Shown: positions 43,847 through 53,145, counted from the first letter of the stretch. The stretch is 64,000 nucleotides of DNA from Mycobacterium sp. (GCA_021732005.1 JAKFVT010000033.1:186001-250000); one strand, 5' to 3'. Translations and numbers: made by a program. Notes: a model not told the origin generated them from the sequence alone.

Positions 43847-46243
43847 TCAGAATCCCGGGTGGTGCTGATCGAGCTGGTTGTGTGCCGACAGATCGGCGCT
43901 CGCCTGACTGTGCGACGCCGCGCTGTCGTGGCTCGTGTCGTATAGCGAGTGACTCGAGTAGTCGGTGCTCGCATGAGCCGACTGGTCGTACGTCGAGTGA
44001 TCGGGCACTGGCGTCGCCGCGGCGTGACTCGTTGCGTCGAAGGCTGAATGCTGGTCGACCGTCGCCGAGGTGTGGCTGTTGTCAACCGAACTCGAGGTGC
44101 CGGCGTTGGCGCCGCCCTGTGTCGTGGTGATCACCGAGCCGCCGTTGGAACCGGCAGCGACCTGCCCGCCGCCGGTCGCCGAGCCACCGGTGTGGATGAC
44201 GCTGCCCTGCGACGGGGTGACCGCCGAGCCCTGAGTGCCCGTCGACGCCGTTGCGCCGGCCCCGGTGTTGACCGAGCCGTGGCCGCCGAGAGCCGCAGTG
44301 TCGTGGCCCAGGATGTCGGCCTGACCGCCAAAGGCGTTCTGGAACGACGTGTTTCCGCCCGCCGATACGTGGTCGGCCGCTGCCGAACCGCTCGTCGAGC
44401 CGGCCGCCTGAACCGAATTGTGCAGATTCAGGCTCGTCGCCTCGTGGTTCAGGAAGTTCGAGCTTCCGCCACCAGAGGCCGTGGCCCCGCCGGCGATGCT
44501 CGACCCGCCACTGAGTCCGGTCTGGCCGCCAGCGTGCGCGGCCGAGGTCTCCGACGCCGCCACGTGGGTCTGCCCGCCGACGACTCCGCCGAGGTTGGTC
44601 TGCCCACCGAACCCGGCAGCGACGTTGGTCTGGCCGCCAAGTGCCGCACCGTCGTTGTGCAGGAAGCTCGCTGCCGCGGTATTGCTCGCGGCCACCTGAG
44701 CGCCGGCGGTTGCACCGCCCAGCGGACTGGTGAAGGCAGCGGCGGTCGTGCTGCTCGCCGCGGCATTGCCGGCCGCAGTCACACCGGCACCACCGAGACC
44801 GATCGCTCCGCCACCGGCCGCAGCCGTCTGGCCGCCGATGCTGGCGCCGCCGAGCGGGCTGCTGAAGCCGACATTGGACGTGCTGTTGAAGTTCGCATTC
44901 TCCTGAGCACTCAGACCGGTGCCGACATTGGCCGAGCCGCCGGCACCGCCACTGGCGCTGGTGTTGGTGCTGCCGCTGAGCGTGGTGCGCCGGTCGGCGT
45001 CAACCTCGTTGGCGTCGATCACCCGAGCACGGTCGTTGATCTGTGCACCGCCGGCGAGCTGGCTGCCGCCACCGGCGGCGAAGTTGCTGCCTGCGTTGAC
45101 GCCACCGCCGAACTGGCCACCGACATGACCACCAAAACCGGTCTGTCCGTGGACATTAGCGCCGCCTCCCAGACCGGCTGCGGCACCTGCGCCTGCAGCC
45201 GCGGCGCCACCGAGCTCAGCACCGCTCTGGAAGCCGCCACCGAGCTCAGCGCCACCGCCGAAACCGGTGTTCACACCAAAACCACTGTGCGCACCAAGCT
45301 CGGCACCGCTCTGGAGACCACCGCCCAACTCAGCACCGCCCTGGAAACCACCGCCCAACTCAGCGCCACCGTTGAAGCCGGTGTTCACACCAAAACCACT
45401 GTGCGCACCAAGCTCAGCGCCACTCTCGAAACCACCACCGGCACCGAAGCCCGTGCCCAGGCCGACGCCCGTCTGGCCGCCGAGTTCCGCACCGCCACCG
45501 ATCTCAGCGCCGGTGTTGAAGCCTGCGCCGATTTCAGCTCCGAGGCCGGTGTGGAAGCCACCGCCGAGTTCCGCGCCACCGCCGGCACCAAAGCCGGTCC
45601 CGAAACCGCTGCCCAGACCAACCCCAGTCTGGCCACCGATTTCGGAGCCGCCGCCAACCGCAGCACCCAGGCCGGCGTTGAAGCCCGCCTCGACCTCGAC
45701 GTTCAGCCCGGCTTGGAAGCCGGCACCGATTCCGGCGCCCAGCCCGGACTGCAGACCTCCGCCGGTGTTGAATCCGCCACCCAGCCCGGTACCGAGGCCG
45801 AGACCGGTCTCCACGCCGCCGCCGACTGCTCCACCGAGGCCCAGACCGGTCTCGACGCCACCGCCGAGCGCTGCACCGAGGCTCTCGCCCAGGCCAACCC
45901 CGAGTCCGTCACCGACCGCGGCGGCCAGATTCGAGCCACCGTCGACTCCGAGATTCAGTGCCTGGTCGGCGACCACGCCGGCAGCCGCCCCGGGGGCCGA
46001 AAGGAGTCCTTCGACCGGCGCGAAGCCGTACTGGCTGGAAAGAGCCTGGGCCAGACCGGACACCGGGTCCGCACCGACAAGCTGGAGGCCGGGGACTGCT
46101 GACGCAGCGACCGACTGAATCTGCTCGGGGCTGACGTTGGCCAGCCCTGCGTTCGCCAGCGCCGCATTCGGGTCGGCCACATACGACTGCGCTGCAGACT
46201 CGTTGTTGAACAAGTCAAGGATGAATTGAAGCAGGGAGTCCAT
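43847..46243 (-). CDS. IniB-like Gly/Ala-rich protein
   Basis: A 798-residue IniB-family protein. Residues about 1-60 match the IniB N-terminal domain: MDSLLQFILDLFNNESAAQS, ANAGLANVSPEQIQSVAASA, then LQLVGADPVSGLAQALSSQYG. The middle 600 residues are Gly/Ala repeats around ETGLGLG, GGAELGGGF, GAHSGFGVNTGF and GGQTGVGLG. The end is a Ser/Thr/His/Asp-rich tail finishing in DQHHPGF. IniB proteins are induced by cell-wall stress and their function is unclear. Start ATG 46243 with AGGAAGGAA upstream. No iniA/iniC dynamin-like genes follow. A long plus-strand frame through this gene is a G+C artefact. Confidence 0.85.
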   Translation of the reverse strand: MDSLLQFILDLFNNESAAQSYVADPNAALANAGLANVSPEQIQSVAASAVPGLQLVGADPVSGLAQALSSQYGFAPVEGLLSAPGAAAGVVADQALNLGVDGGSNLAAAVGDGLGVGLGESLGAALGGGVETGLGLGGAVGGGVETGLGLGTGLGGGFNTGGGLQSGLGAGIGAGFQAGLNVEVEAGFNAGLGAAVGGGSEIGGQTGVGLGSGFGTGFGAGGGAELGGGFHTGLGAEIGAGFNTGAEIGGGAELGGQTGVGLGTGFGAGGGFESGAELGAHSGFGVNTGFNGGAELGGGFQGGAELGGGLQSGAELGAHSGFGVNTGFGGGAELGGGFQSGAELGGAAAAGAGAAAGLGGGANVHGQTGFGGHVGGQFGGGVNAGSNFAAGGGSQLAGGAQINDRARVIDANEVDADRRTTLSGSTNTSASGGAGGSANVGTGLSAQENANFNSTSNVGFSSPLGGASIGGQTAAAGGGAIGLGGAGVTAAGNAAASSTTAAAFTSPLGGATAGAQVAASNTAAASFLHNDGAALGGQTNVAAGFGGQTNLGGVVGGQTHVAASETSAAHAGGQTGLSGGSSIAGGATASGGGSSNFLNHEATSLNLHNSVQAAGSTSGSAAADHVSAGGNTSFQNAFGGQADILGHDTAALGGHGSVNTGAGATASTGTQGSAVTPSQGSVIHTGGSATGGGQVAAGSNGGSVITTTQGGANAGTSSSVDNSHTSATVDQHSAFDATSHAAATPVPDHSTYDQSAHASTDYSSHSLYDTSHDSAASHSQASADLSAHNQLDQHHPGF
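45264..45415 (-). repeat. 38-bp direct repeats inside the IniB-like gene
   Basis: An identical 38-base stretch occurs at 45264-45301 and 45378-45415, 114 bases (38 codons) apart. It encodes the same part of the GAELGAHSGFGVNTGF unit, so a segment of the coding sequence was duplicated in frame. Confidence 0.85.
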
Positions 46244-46650
46244 TGGACGTTCCTTCCTAGTCTTCTTGGAAAGCTCGATCGCCGGTCTCGCCCGGTGATT
46301 ACTAGCCACGGTATGGAGATGACGAGCACCCCGAAATGGGGCGCGGTCCCCTACCCGATACGGGGTGTACCGGGATATCCCAGCAACCCCGGTTAGGGGG
46401 TTAGGGGATCACTAGGGTGTCGGCCGCGACTTCGCAGAACACTGTCAGTCGGATCGGTATAAATACTGTTCAAGGCCCTGATCAGGAGCAAGTGCAGACT
46501 GTGAACTGATTCACAACCGTTACCGTTTTATTGACAGCCAGGTAATTATCAGCAAATGGGAATCGCGCAAATCTGCACGTGAACGCGTATTTGGTCGGCA
46601 CACCGCTGATCTGCACCCGGACCCATCCGGGTGGACCAGAACCGATCCGG
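46244..46650. other. 407-bp upstream region of the IniB-like gene
   Basis: No gene with both ribosome site and recognisable family is seen. The region is the leader of the IniB-like gene, with a perfect palindrome GGGATATCCC (46372-46381), a C4/G4-flanked dyad CCCC-TACCCGATA-CGGGG around 46348, and tandem GGTTAGGGG runs near 46391. The part near 46480-46600 is more A+T-rich. These could hold regulator or Lsr2 sites, but none is proven. Confidence 0.5.
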
Positions 46651-46959
46651 CTACACGGTGTGGCGATACGTGTGGCCGGGATGCTCCGCCAGCCAACGAC
46701 GCTCAACGCGCACCACCCGGTGATGCTCCGCCATGATCAGCAGCGCCCCGACAATCAGCAGCCCCGCGGCGATCGAGCCCAGCATCAAGAGCAGTTCGTG
46801 ATGGTTGTAGGCCAGCGCAGCGATGACGCCGACCAGCCCCACCACGCCGAGCGCGATGAGGAATAGGCCGGGAAGCCACAGCGTGTCGATGAACGATTCG
46901 CCGGCGTGCGGCTGTGTCGTTCGGGAGTGATCCACCGGATCGCGATATGCACCCTTCAT
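46651..46959 (-). CDS. UsfY-like small membrane protein
   Basis: A 102-residue protein. Its start, YRDPVDHSRTTQPHAGESFID, matches my recollection of M. tuberculosis UsfY (Rv3288c, encoded beside rsbW-sigF), and two hydrophobic helices (WLPGLFLIALGVVGLVGVIA, LLLMLGSIAAGLLIVGALLI) and ERRWLAEHPGH at the end agree too. Start ATG 46959 with AAGGGAGA upstream. UsfY function is not known; some link to stress is suggested by its sigF neighbour in M. tuberculosis. Confidence 0.82.
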   Translation of the reverse strand: MKGAYRDPVDHSRTTQPHAGESFIDTLWLPGLFLIALGVVGLVGVIAALAYNHHELLLMLGSIAAGLLIVGALLIMAEHHRVVRVERRWLAEHPGHTYRHTV

Positions 46960-47104
46960 CGCGTCTCCCTTCCTTCCAGAGACACCTCCAACGCTACGCC
47001 CCTGTGACGTGCGACACATCCCCGCTCAGCTCCATGAATACCTAAAACTGACTCCAGCGTCAGATACGCTTTCCCGATAGTCGATCGTCCCGGGGGGGTA
47101 TCGA

Positions 47105-47812
47105 ATGCGTAAGCCAACTCGCACGGCCAACGCCCTGCGTCTGTGCACTGCCGCAATCATCGCGACTGGTCTGGTCTTCGCGCCGACCACGACAGACGCG
47201 ACGGTCCCTCGCGGCGCGCCTGCACTTCAGCACCAAGTCCTTGCCGTGGACCTCACCGCTGCAGCTCGAACCACCGCCGCCAGCGCAACGTCCTACCGCA
47301 GCCAGGCTGCGGTCGCACTACCTCCCGTCGGGATACCAACTCCACAGGAGGTGGTGGCGACGATCGGCCTGATCGCGATCGGAGCCGCTTGGTATGGGGC
47401 GTTCCCCGTCACCCTTCCGCTGAGCTTCACTGCGGGCGTGTTGTTCAACGTGTTGGTGCGCGGCGTCAGCATGCAGCCGATCACCCTGGATCCAGTGTTC
47501 ATTCTCCAGGCGGGTGCGGCGTTCTTCGTCGCCGCCCCGTTGTTCTTGGGGTCCCCGCTGTTAGCTCTAACATCGAAATCAGTACCGACACAGACTGTTT
47601 CGTCTTCGACCGCTGACCAGTCGACCACCGCTCGGCCAGCCCGCAAGGCGGCTGGCCCCGGACTGGCCGGCTCTCGACGGACCGCCGCCGCGACCACCAC
47701 CGCGGATCGTGCACCGAGGCCCCATCGCGCGGCGCCAAGCGCGCACAAGACACCTACCGACAAGAAGCCCACCGGAAGCGCCGGCTCGGCCCGGAGCGGC
47801 AAGAAGCCCTGA
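47105..47812 (+). CDS. Exported Ala-rich membrane protein of unknown function
   Basis: A 235-residue protein beginning at ATG 47105 after a G7 run. A signal-like N-terminus (LRLCTAAIIATGLVFAP) leads to an Ala-rich mature part with two or three hydrophobic stretches (EVVATIGLIAIGAAWYGAFP, LPLSFTAGVLFNVLVRG, FILQAGAAFFVAAPLFLG), then a basic, Ala/Pro-rich tail (ARKAAGPGLAGSRRT, APSAHKTPTDKKP) ending GKKP. No domain recognised. The tail looks designed to contact DNA, nucleotide or the wall. It converges with the L,D-transpeptidase gene 4 bp away. Confidence 0.7.
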   Translation: MRKPTRTANALRLCTAAIIATGLVFAPTTTDATVPRGAPALQHQVLAVDLTAAARTTAASATSYRSQAAVALPPVGIPTPQEVVATIGLIAIGAAWYGAFPVTLPLSFTAGVLFNVLVRGVSMQPITLDPVFILQAGAAFFVAAPLFLGSPLLALTSKSVPTQTVSSSTADQSTTARPARKAAGPGLAGSRRTAAATTTADRAPRPHRAAPSAHKTPTDKKPTGSAGSARSGKKP

Positions 47813-47816
47813 GGCC

Positions 47817-49085
47817 CTACGGCCTCGGCGTCAGCGCACTGCCCTTCAACCATTCGCCCCACGGCAACGACCAGTCACCGTTCTGCCAGATCTCCAGCTT
47901 CGGACCACCGGTGTTCTTGACCTCCACCACATCACCGGGCTGGGAAAAGTTGTAGAACCACACCGCGTTCTCGCCGTTGAGGTTCAGGCAGCCGTGCGAG
48001 AGGTTGGTGTTGCCCTGTGCCCACACGGTCGCGTTTAGCTGGTGCAGATAGATGCCGTCGGTGCTGATCCTGGTGGCGTACGGGATCTTCACCTTGTAGC
48101 CCATCGACGAGGCCACCGGAAGACCGTACGTCGACGAGTCCATCGTCACCGATTCGGCTTTGTCGATCACGGTGTACACCCCGGGTGGCGTCCAGAACGA
48201 AAACGTCCGTCCCGCAATGGTTTGGTAGCCGCCCTGCCCCATCGACGTGGGCATCGACCGAACCAGTTTGCCGTTGTCGAACACACTGACCGTCTTGGTG
48301 GTGTCGTCGGCGATGGAGACGTGCGCGTCGCCGATCGTGAAGGTGGCCTTTTCGTTTTCCTCGCCGTACATCCCGTCGCCGACTCGCACCCCGAAGATGT
48401 TGGCGGCTACTGACACGGTCGTACCCGGTGCGTAGTACTTGGCCGGGCGCCAGTGGGCGGTCCTGTCGTCGACCCAGTACCAGGATCCCTGCACCGGCGG
48501 GTTGGTGGTCACCACGAGGTTGCGTTCCGCGGCCGCCTTGTCGGAGATGTCTTCGTCGAACCGCGCGGCGATGATCGTGCCGATGCCGTAGCGGATGTTG
48601 TCGTGGATCGGCAGCCCGCCCGGCGTCTCGAGGTACACGTGGGTCAGGTAGTCAGGCGAGGCGGTGGAGAACTTGGTCGTCCGCGTCAGCGGCACGCCGC
48701 TGGCACCTTGGCTGGCGACCTGCATCGTGTAGGTGCGCCCGTACTTGAGCGGCTTGGCCGGCTGCCACGACGTACCGTCCGGCGACAACGCGCCCGTCAG
48801 AGTGTTCCCGTAGTCGTCGACCAGCGAGACGTTGGTCAAGCTGCCGCCGACCACTTGAGCCGAGACCCGGCTCAGCGGGCTCAGGTCGCTCGAGCCGTTC
48901 GCCGGCGAGATGCCGAGCATCGGTGGCTTCGGCGGCGCGGGCGGCAACTGCACCTGGGCGGTCGCGGTGGCGGTCTTGCACACGCCCTGGCATCCCGGCA
49001 GCCCGGCGACGTCGCTCACCAGAACAGCGAGAAGCAACACCCCCACCACCAGGCCGGCCGTGCGAGCAGGACGGGAAAAGACCAC
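47817..49085 (-). CDS. L,D-transpeptidase (YkuD), copy 1
   Basis: A 422-residue membrane-bound or lipid-anchored L,D-transpeptidase that makes 3-3 peptidoglycan cross-links. The N-terminal helix TAGLVVGVLLLAVLVSDVAG is followed by LPGCQGVC, which resembles a lipobox with an extra Cys. Two Ig-like domains follow (residues about 50-250), then the YkuD domain with IYLHQLNATVWAQGNTN and NLSHGCLNLNGENA, giving the His and the catalytic SHGC Cys; GDVVEVKNTGG ends the domain. GTG start behind GGAG. A close paralogue is encoded 166 bp upstream on the same strand. Confidence 0.92.
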   Translation of the reverse strand: MVFSRPARTAGLVVGVLLLAVLVSDVAGLPGCQGVCKTATATAQVQLPPAPPKPPMLGISPANGSSDLSPLSRVSAQVVGGSLTNVSLVDDYGNTLTGALSPDGTSWQPAKPLKYGRTYTMQVASQGASGVPLTRTTKFSTASPDYLTHVYLETPGGLPIHDNIRYGIGTIIAARFDEDISDKAAAERNLVVTTNPPVQGSWYWVDDRTAHWRPAKYYAPGTTVSVAANIFGVRVGDGMYGEENEKATFTIGDAHVSIADDTTKTVSVFDNGKLVRSMPTSMGQGGYQTIAGRTFSFWTPPGVYTVIDKAESVTMDSSTYGLPVASSMGYKVKIPYATRISTDGIYLHQLNATVWAQGNTNLSHGCLNLNGENAVWFYNFSQPGDVVEVKNTGGPKLEIWQNGDWSLPWGEWLKGSALTPRP

Positions 49086-49251
49086 CGAAAATCACTCCAG
49101 AACAGGTCGACGATGAGTTGCCGGCGTCACCTTTGACGCCTGAGATCATAGACGTCCGCAGGCCTGGATCGTCACCCGACGAAGGGCGACTCGGCGACCA
49201 CCTGCAGCAAACATTCATTCATTAGCGAAATTTAATTCTCCCGATACCAAC

Positions 49252-50508
49252 TCAGTGCAGTGCACTGCCTTTGAGCCACTCGCTCCACGGCACCGTCCAG
49301 TCGCCGTTTTGCGTCAGCTCCAGGGGCGGGCCACCGGTGTTCTTCACCTCCACCACGTCACCGGGCACGGAGAATTCGTAGAACCAGGCAGCGTTCTCCC
49401 CGCTGAGGTTCAGGCAGCCATGCGAGGTGTCGGTATTGCCCTGTGCCCACACTGTCGCGTTCAGCTGATGCAGGTAGATGCCGTCCGGGCTGATGCGGGT
49501 GGCATAGGGGATTGTTTCGCGATAGCCCAGCCGCGAGTTGATGGGCAGCCCATAAGTCGACGAGTCCATGATCACCGGGTTGGCCTTGTCCATCACGGTG
49601 TAGACACCGGGCGGCGTCCAGAACGACAGGGTCTGCCCACCGATCGTCTCGGTGCCACCCCGGCCCATCGAGGTCGGCATGGTGCGCACCAGCTTGCCGT
49701 TGTCGAACACACTGACCTGCTTGGTCGTGTCGTCGGCGACGGAGACGTGCGCATCGCCGATGGTGAATGTCGCGGAGGAATCCTGTTCGCCGTACAGGCC
49801 GTCACCGAGCGGCACCCCGTAGACGTCGGCCCGCACCGTCACCGAAGTGCCTGGGGCGTAATACTTTTCGGGACGCCAATGTGCGGTTTGGTCGTCCATC
49901 CAATACCAGGATCCGCGCACCGGCGGGTTGGTGGTGACCGACAGGTGCCGCTCGGCGGCGACCCGGTCGCTGATGGGCTCGCCGAAGTGCGCGACGACGA
50001 CGGTGCCGATCCCCAACCGCGCACCGTCGATCGGCTGCCAGCCCGCCGCGGTGAACGACACCTGGGTTTGATCGCTGGGCACCAACGTCTGGAACGTCGA
50101 CGACAGCGTGGACGGCACACCTCCGGGGCCACGGGCCTCGACGGTGAGGGTGTAGGAACGCCCGTACCCGAGCGGCACGGTCGGCTTCCAGGTTTTGAAG
50201 TCGGGAGTGACGACCCCCGGGATCGCCTTGTCGGCGTCGTTGAGCATCGTGACGTGGGTCAGCATGCCGGTGTTGGCGACGACGGTGATCCCGCCCAGCG
50301 GATCGACGTCGGTGGCGCCATCGGCCGGCGTGAGAGTGACGGCGGCCGGGTCCTTCGACGGTGCCGGCTGTGGGTTGAGTGCGGCGGCCTCAGTACGGCA
50401 GTGCTCGGGGCAGTGCGGCGCGGAGGTGACGACGACTCCGCCGAGCACGGCCAGCACCGCCAGAACCACACCGAGGCAGGCTCCACGGGCACGACGACTC
50501 AAGGTCAA
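49252..50508 (-). CDS. L,D-transpeptidase (YkuD), copy 2
   Basis: A 418-residue paralogue of copy 1, with the same order: basic start (MTLSRRARG), helix CLGVVLAVLAVLGGVVVTSA, a Cys-x3-Cys (HCPEHC), Ig-like domains, and YkuD with YLHQLNATVWAQGNTDT and TSHGCLNLSGENAA. The start chosen is TTG 50508, with GGAG 8 bases upstream; this aligns its N-terminus with copy 1. Upstream GTG codons in frame lack spacing of that quality. It should be exported and cross-link peptidoglycan. The tandem pair suggests duplication. Confidence 0.9.
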   Translation of the reverse strand: MTLSRRARGACLGVVLAVLAVLGGVVVTSAPHCPEHCRTEAAALNPQPAPSKDPAAVTLTPADGATDVDPLGGITVVANTGMLTHVTMLNDADKAIPGVVTPDFKTWKPTVPLGYGRSYTLTVEARGPGGVPSTLSSTFQTLVPSDQTQVSFTAAGWQPIDGARLGIGTVVVAHFGEPISDRVAAERHLSVTTNPPVRGSWYWMDDQTAHWRPEKYYAPGTSVTVRADVYGVPLGDGLYGEQDSSATFTIGDAHVSVADDTTKQVSVFDNGKLVRTMPTSMGRGGTETIGGQTLSFWTPPGVYTVMDKANPVIMDSSTYGLPINSRLGYRETIPYATRISPDGIYLHQLNATVWAQGNTDTSHGCLNLSGENAAWFYEFSVPGDVVEVKNTGGPPLELTQNGDWTVPWSEWLKGSALH

Positions 50509-50656
50509 CTTGTTTGCTCCATGCGAATTAACGAGGTTGGCCACTGTTGGCGGGATACCCGAATCAGCCGGGCCCCTGAAGCATAGACGCACCGAGAGCG
50601 CTGCACGTTCGGGTAAAGGCGCGTGCCGCGTCACAACATGGACAAGACTCGAGCAC

Positions 50657-51508
50657 ATGACCGAACCCGGTGCTGCACGTGTTGCGGTGTACCTCGACTT
50701 CGACAACATCGTCATCTCCCGCTACGACCAGGTCAACGGCCGCAACTCTTTTCAACGCGACAAGGCCAAAGGTTTGGAGGCCGCCAAGCTGGCTCGTGCT
50801 CGCGTCGATGTGGGGGCGATCCTGGATTTCGCGTCGTCGTTCGGGACGGTGGTATTGACGCGCGCGTATGCCGACTGGTCCGCCGACGTCAACGCCGAAT
50901 ACCAACAGCAGCTGGTGGGCCGGGCGGTGGACTTGGTGCAGCTGTTCCCCGCCGCGGCGTACGGAAAGAACGCCGCCGACATCCGACTCGCCGTCGACGC
51001 GGTCGAAGACATGTTCCGGCTGCCCGACCTCACGCACGTGGTGATCGTGGCCGGCGACTCCGACTACATCCCGCTCGCTCAGCGCTGTAAGCGGCTGGGT
51101 CGCTATGTGGTCGGCATCGGTGTGGCCGGGTCGTCGAGCAGGGCGCTCGCGGCGGCCTGCGACGATTTCGTCATCTACGACTCGCTGCCCGGTGTGCCGG
51201 AAGTCGAGACGACTGCCACTGAGGAAGCACCGAAGCGGACCAGACGCGCGAAGACGGCCGACAAGGAGTCGCCCGATCCGCAGACCGCGGCCACCGCGCT
51301 GCTGCAGCGGGCGCTGCAGATCGGACTGGGCAAGGACGACGCCGACTGGCTGCACAATTCGGCGGTCAAGGCCCAGATGAAGCGGATGGACCCATCGTTT
51401 TCGGAGAAATCGTTGGGGTTCAAGTCGTTCAGCGACTTCCTGCGATCCCGCACCGACGTCGTGGAGCTCGACGAAAGCTCCACGACCCGGATGGTCAAAC
51501 TGCGCTGA
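50657..51508 (+). CDS. NYN-domain protein with LOTUS/OST-HTH C-terminus
   Basis: A 283-residue protein. Residues about 8-160 form an NYN (PIN-like nuclease) domain: VAVYLDFDNIVISRYDQV, DVNAEYQQQLVGRAVDL, KNAADIRLAVDAVEDMF and HVVIVAGDSDYIPLAQRC carry the conserved acidic set. The C-terminal about 75 residues (ATALLQRALQIGLGKDDADW, SEKSLGFKSFSDFLRSR) match an OST-HTH/LOTUS domain. Proteins of this pair are RNA-binding ribonuclease candidates. ATG 50657 is the natural start; long in-frame extension lies inside the antisense of the transpeptidase. Confidence 0.87.
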   Translation: MTEPGAARVAVYLDFDNIVISRYDQVNGRNSFQRDKAKGLEAAKLARARVDVGAILDFASSFGTVVLTRAYADWSADVNAEYQQQLVGRAVDLVQLFPAAAYGKNAADIRLAVDAVEDMFRLPDLTHVVIVAGDSDYIPLAQRCKRLGRYVVGIGVAGSSSRALAAACDDFVIYDSLPGVPEVETTATEEAPKRTRRAKTADKESPDPQTAATALLQRALQIGLGKDDADWLHNSAVKAQMKRMDPSFSEKSLGFKSFSDFLRSRTDVVELDESSTTRMVKLR

Positions 51509-52055
51509 CAGTCGCTCGCGCCAGCAGCCAAGCCTGGCCGTCGCACTCCCCCGCGGCCACCGGCTGCAGGTCGGCGAATGCACGCTGGAGTTCACCGGCG
51601 CGGGCGCGGAACGGCCCCGGCTCGGCGCCGACCTCGCTGAGGACACTGATCGCCAGCAGACCGCCGACCGCCAGTCGGTCGCTCATCGCGGAATAGAGTG
51701 CCGGATCGCGGAACCGATGGCACAGGATCATCGCGGCCGGCGGCCCCGGGGGAAGTCCGTCGTCGAGATCGCCGACCGAAAACTTGCAGCGGTCGCTGAC
51801 TCCGCGGCGAGCGGCCAGGCCCTGCGCTTGCTGGATCGCGACGGCCGACACATCCACGCCCCACACGGTCAGCCCGCGCTCAGCCAGCCAGACGGACGCC
51901 TGCCCGAATCCACACGCCAACTCCAGCGCCTGGCCCGCTGTCGGGACCTCGTCGGCGTAGGGCGCGAACACCTCGGGCAGACGCGGCGACCCAGCTATCC
52001 GGCCCGCATATTTGCCGTCCCAGCGGACACCGTCGGCCTCGGCCACGTCGACCAC
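51495..52055 (-). CDS. Class I SAM-dependent methyltransferase
   Basis: A 186-residue methyltransferase. SAM motif ALELACGFGQASVWLAERG, then TVWGVDVSAVAIQQAQGLAA (acidic second-strand residue) and KFSVGDLDDGLPPGPPAAMI; motif LAISVLSEVG later. It resembles the TehB/thiopurine-type small methyltransferases. The gene converges on the NYN gene with a 14-bp overlap. Substrate unknown. Confidence 0.83.
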   Translation of the reverse strand: MVDVAEADGVRWDGKYAGRIAGSPRLPEVFAPYADEVPTAGQALELACGFGQASVWLAERGLTVWGVDVSAVAIQQAQGLAARRGVSDRCKFSVGDLDDGLPPGPPAAMILCHRFRDPALYSAMSDRLAVGGLLAISVLSEVGAEPGPFRARAGELQRAFADLQPVAAGECDGQAWLLARATVSAV

Positions 52056-52153
52056 GGTAGTCGGCGAAATGCCCTCGCACAGCGATGATTGAGATCAGTC
52101 TGAATGGGTACACCGCGTCGGATCGCTACCCACGCACGGAGGACGGAGCGCCT

Positions 52154-53083
52154 GTGACTGACACATCCCGTACAACGTCTCCCTCATCGCAATGGCTGTC
52201 GAAGTCCGCGTCCCAGACCCGCGGGTCGGACAAGAAGGAAGTGCAGTTCCACTACGACATTTCCAACGACTTCTTCAAGCTGTGGCAGGACCCCACCCAG
52301 ACGTACAGCTGTGCCTACTTCGAGCGCGACGACATGACCCTCGAAGAAGCTCAGATGGCCAAGGTCGACCTCTCCTTGGGCAAGCTCGGTCTGGAGCCGG
52401 GCATGACGCTGCTGGACATCGGCTGCGGCTGGGGCTCGACGATCCAACGCGCCGTGGAGAAGTACGACGTGAACGTCATCGGCCTGACGTTGTCGGAGAA
52501 CCAGAAGCAGCACATCGAGCAGAACCGGTTCCCGAACGTCGACACCAGCCGCAGCATGGAGGTTCGGCTGCAGCCGTGGGAGGAGTTCGACGGGAAGGTC
52601 GACCGGATCGTGTCGATCGGCGCCTTCGAGCATTTCGGCTTCAACAAGTACGACGACTACTTCAAGAAGACCTTCAGCTGGCTGCCCGACGACGGGGTGA
52701 TGTTGCTACACACGATCATCATTCCGGAGGACGAGGAGATCAAAGCCAAGAAGCTTCCGCTGACGATGTCGCGGGTGCGTTTCATCAAATTCATCATGGA
52801 CGAGATCTATCCCGGTGGCCGGTTGCCGCTCGCCTCGATGGTCCGTCAGCACGCCGTCACGGCCGGCTACAACGTGACCCGCGAGCAGCACCTGCAGGCG
52901 CACTACGCCCGGACACTGGACACCTGGGCAGCGAACTTGGCAGCCAAGAAGGACGAGGCGATCGCGATCACTTCCGAAGAGATCTACGAGCGCTTCGACA
53001 AGTATCTGACGGGGTGCGCGGATCTGTTCCGCAACGGCTACACCGACATATGCCAGTTCACGTGTGAAAAGGCAATCGGTTAG
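52154..53083 (+). CDS. Cyclopropane mycolic acid synthase, CmaA2-like
   Basis: A 309-residue SAM-dependent cyclopropane synthase. SAM loop [15 protein letters not shown]; active-site Glu [16 protein letters not shown]; bicarbonate-site His in [13 protein letters not shown] and Tyr in HYARTL; all are intact. The segment after HTI ([20 protein letters not shown]) and the C-terminus ([16 protein letters not shown]) resemble CmaA2, which puts trans-cyclopropanes on oxygenated mycolates. GTG 52154 with GGAG five bases before it was preferred to an upstream ATG. Another family member follows 62 bp later. Confidence 0.88.
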   Translation: MTDTSRTTSPSSQWLSKSASQTRGSDKKEVQFHYDISNDFFKLWQDPTQTYSCAYFERDDMTLEEAQMAKVDLSLGKLGLEPGMTLLDIGCGWGSTIQRAVEKYDVNVIGLTLSENQKQHIEQNRFPNVDTSRSMEVRLQPWEEFDGKVDRIVSIGAFEHFGFNKYDDYFKKTFSWLPDDGVMLLHTIIIPEDEEIKAKKLPLTMSRVRFIKFIMDEIYPGGRLPLASMVRQHAVTAGYNVTREQHLQAHYARTLDTWAANLAAKKDEAIAITSEEIYERFDKYLTGCADLFRNGYTDICQFTCEKAIG

Positions 53084-53145
53084 CCTTTTTTCATAGTTGG
53101 CGTCGTGACTGCGTACACATCTCGAGTAGAGGGGGTCAGCCGACG

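Noticed and set aside
44048..46102. Long plus-strand open frame (684 codons) through the IniB-like gene
   Set aside because: It is antisense to the IniB-like gene and its Arg/Ala/Gly-rich translation matches the high-G+C repeat pattern of that gene. It has no ribosome site or family signature.
49255..50586. Plus-strand open frame opposite the second L,D-transpeptidase
   Set aside because: It is antisense to a gene with clear YkuD motifs and shows no recognisable domain of its own.
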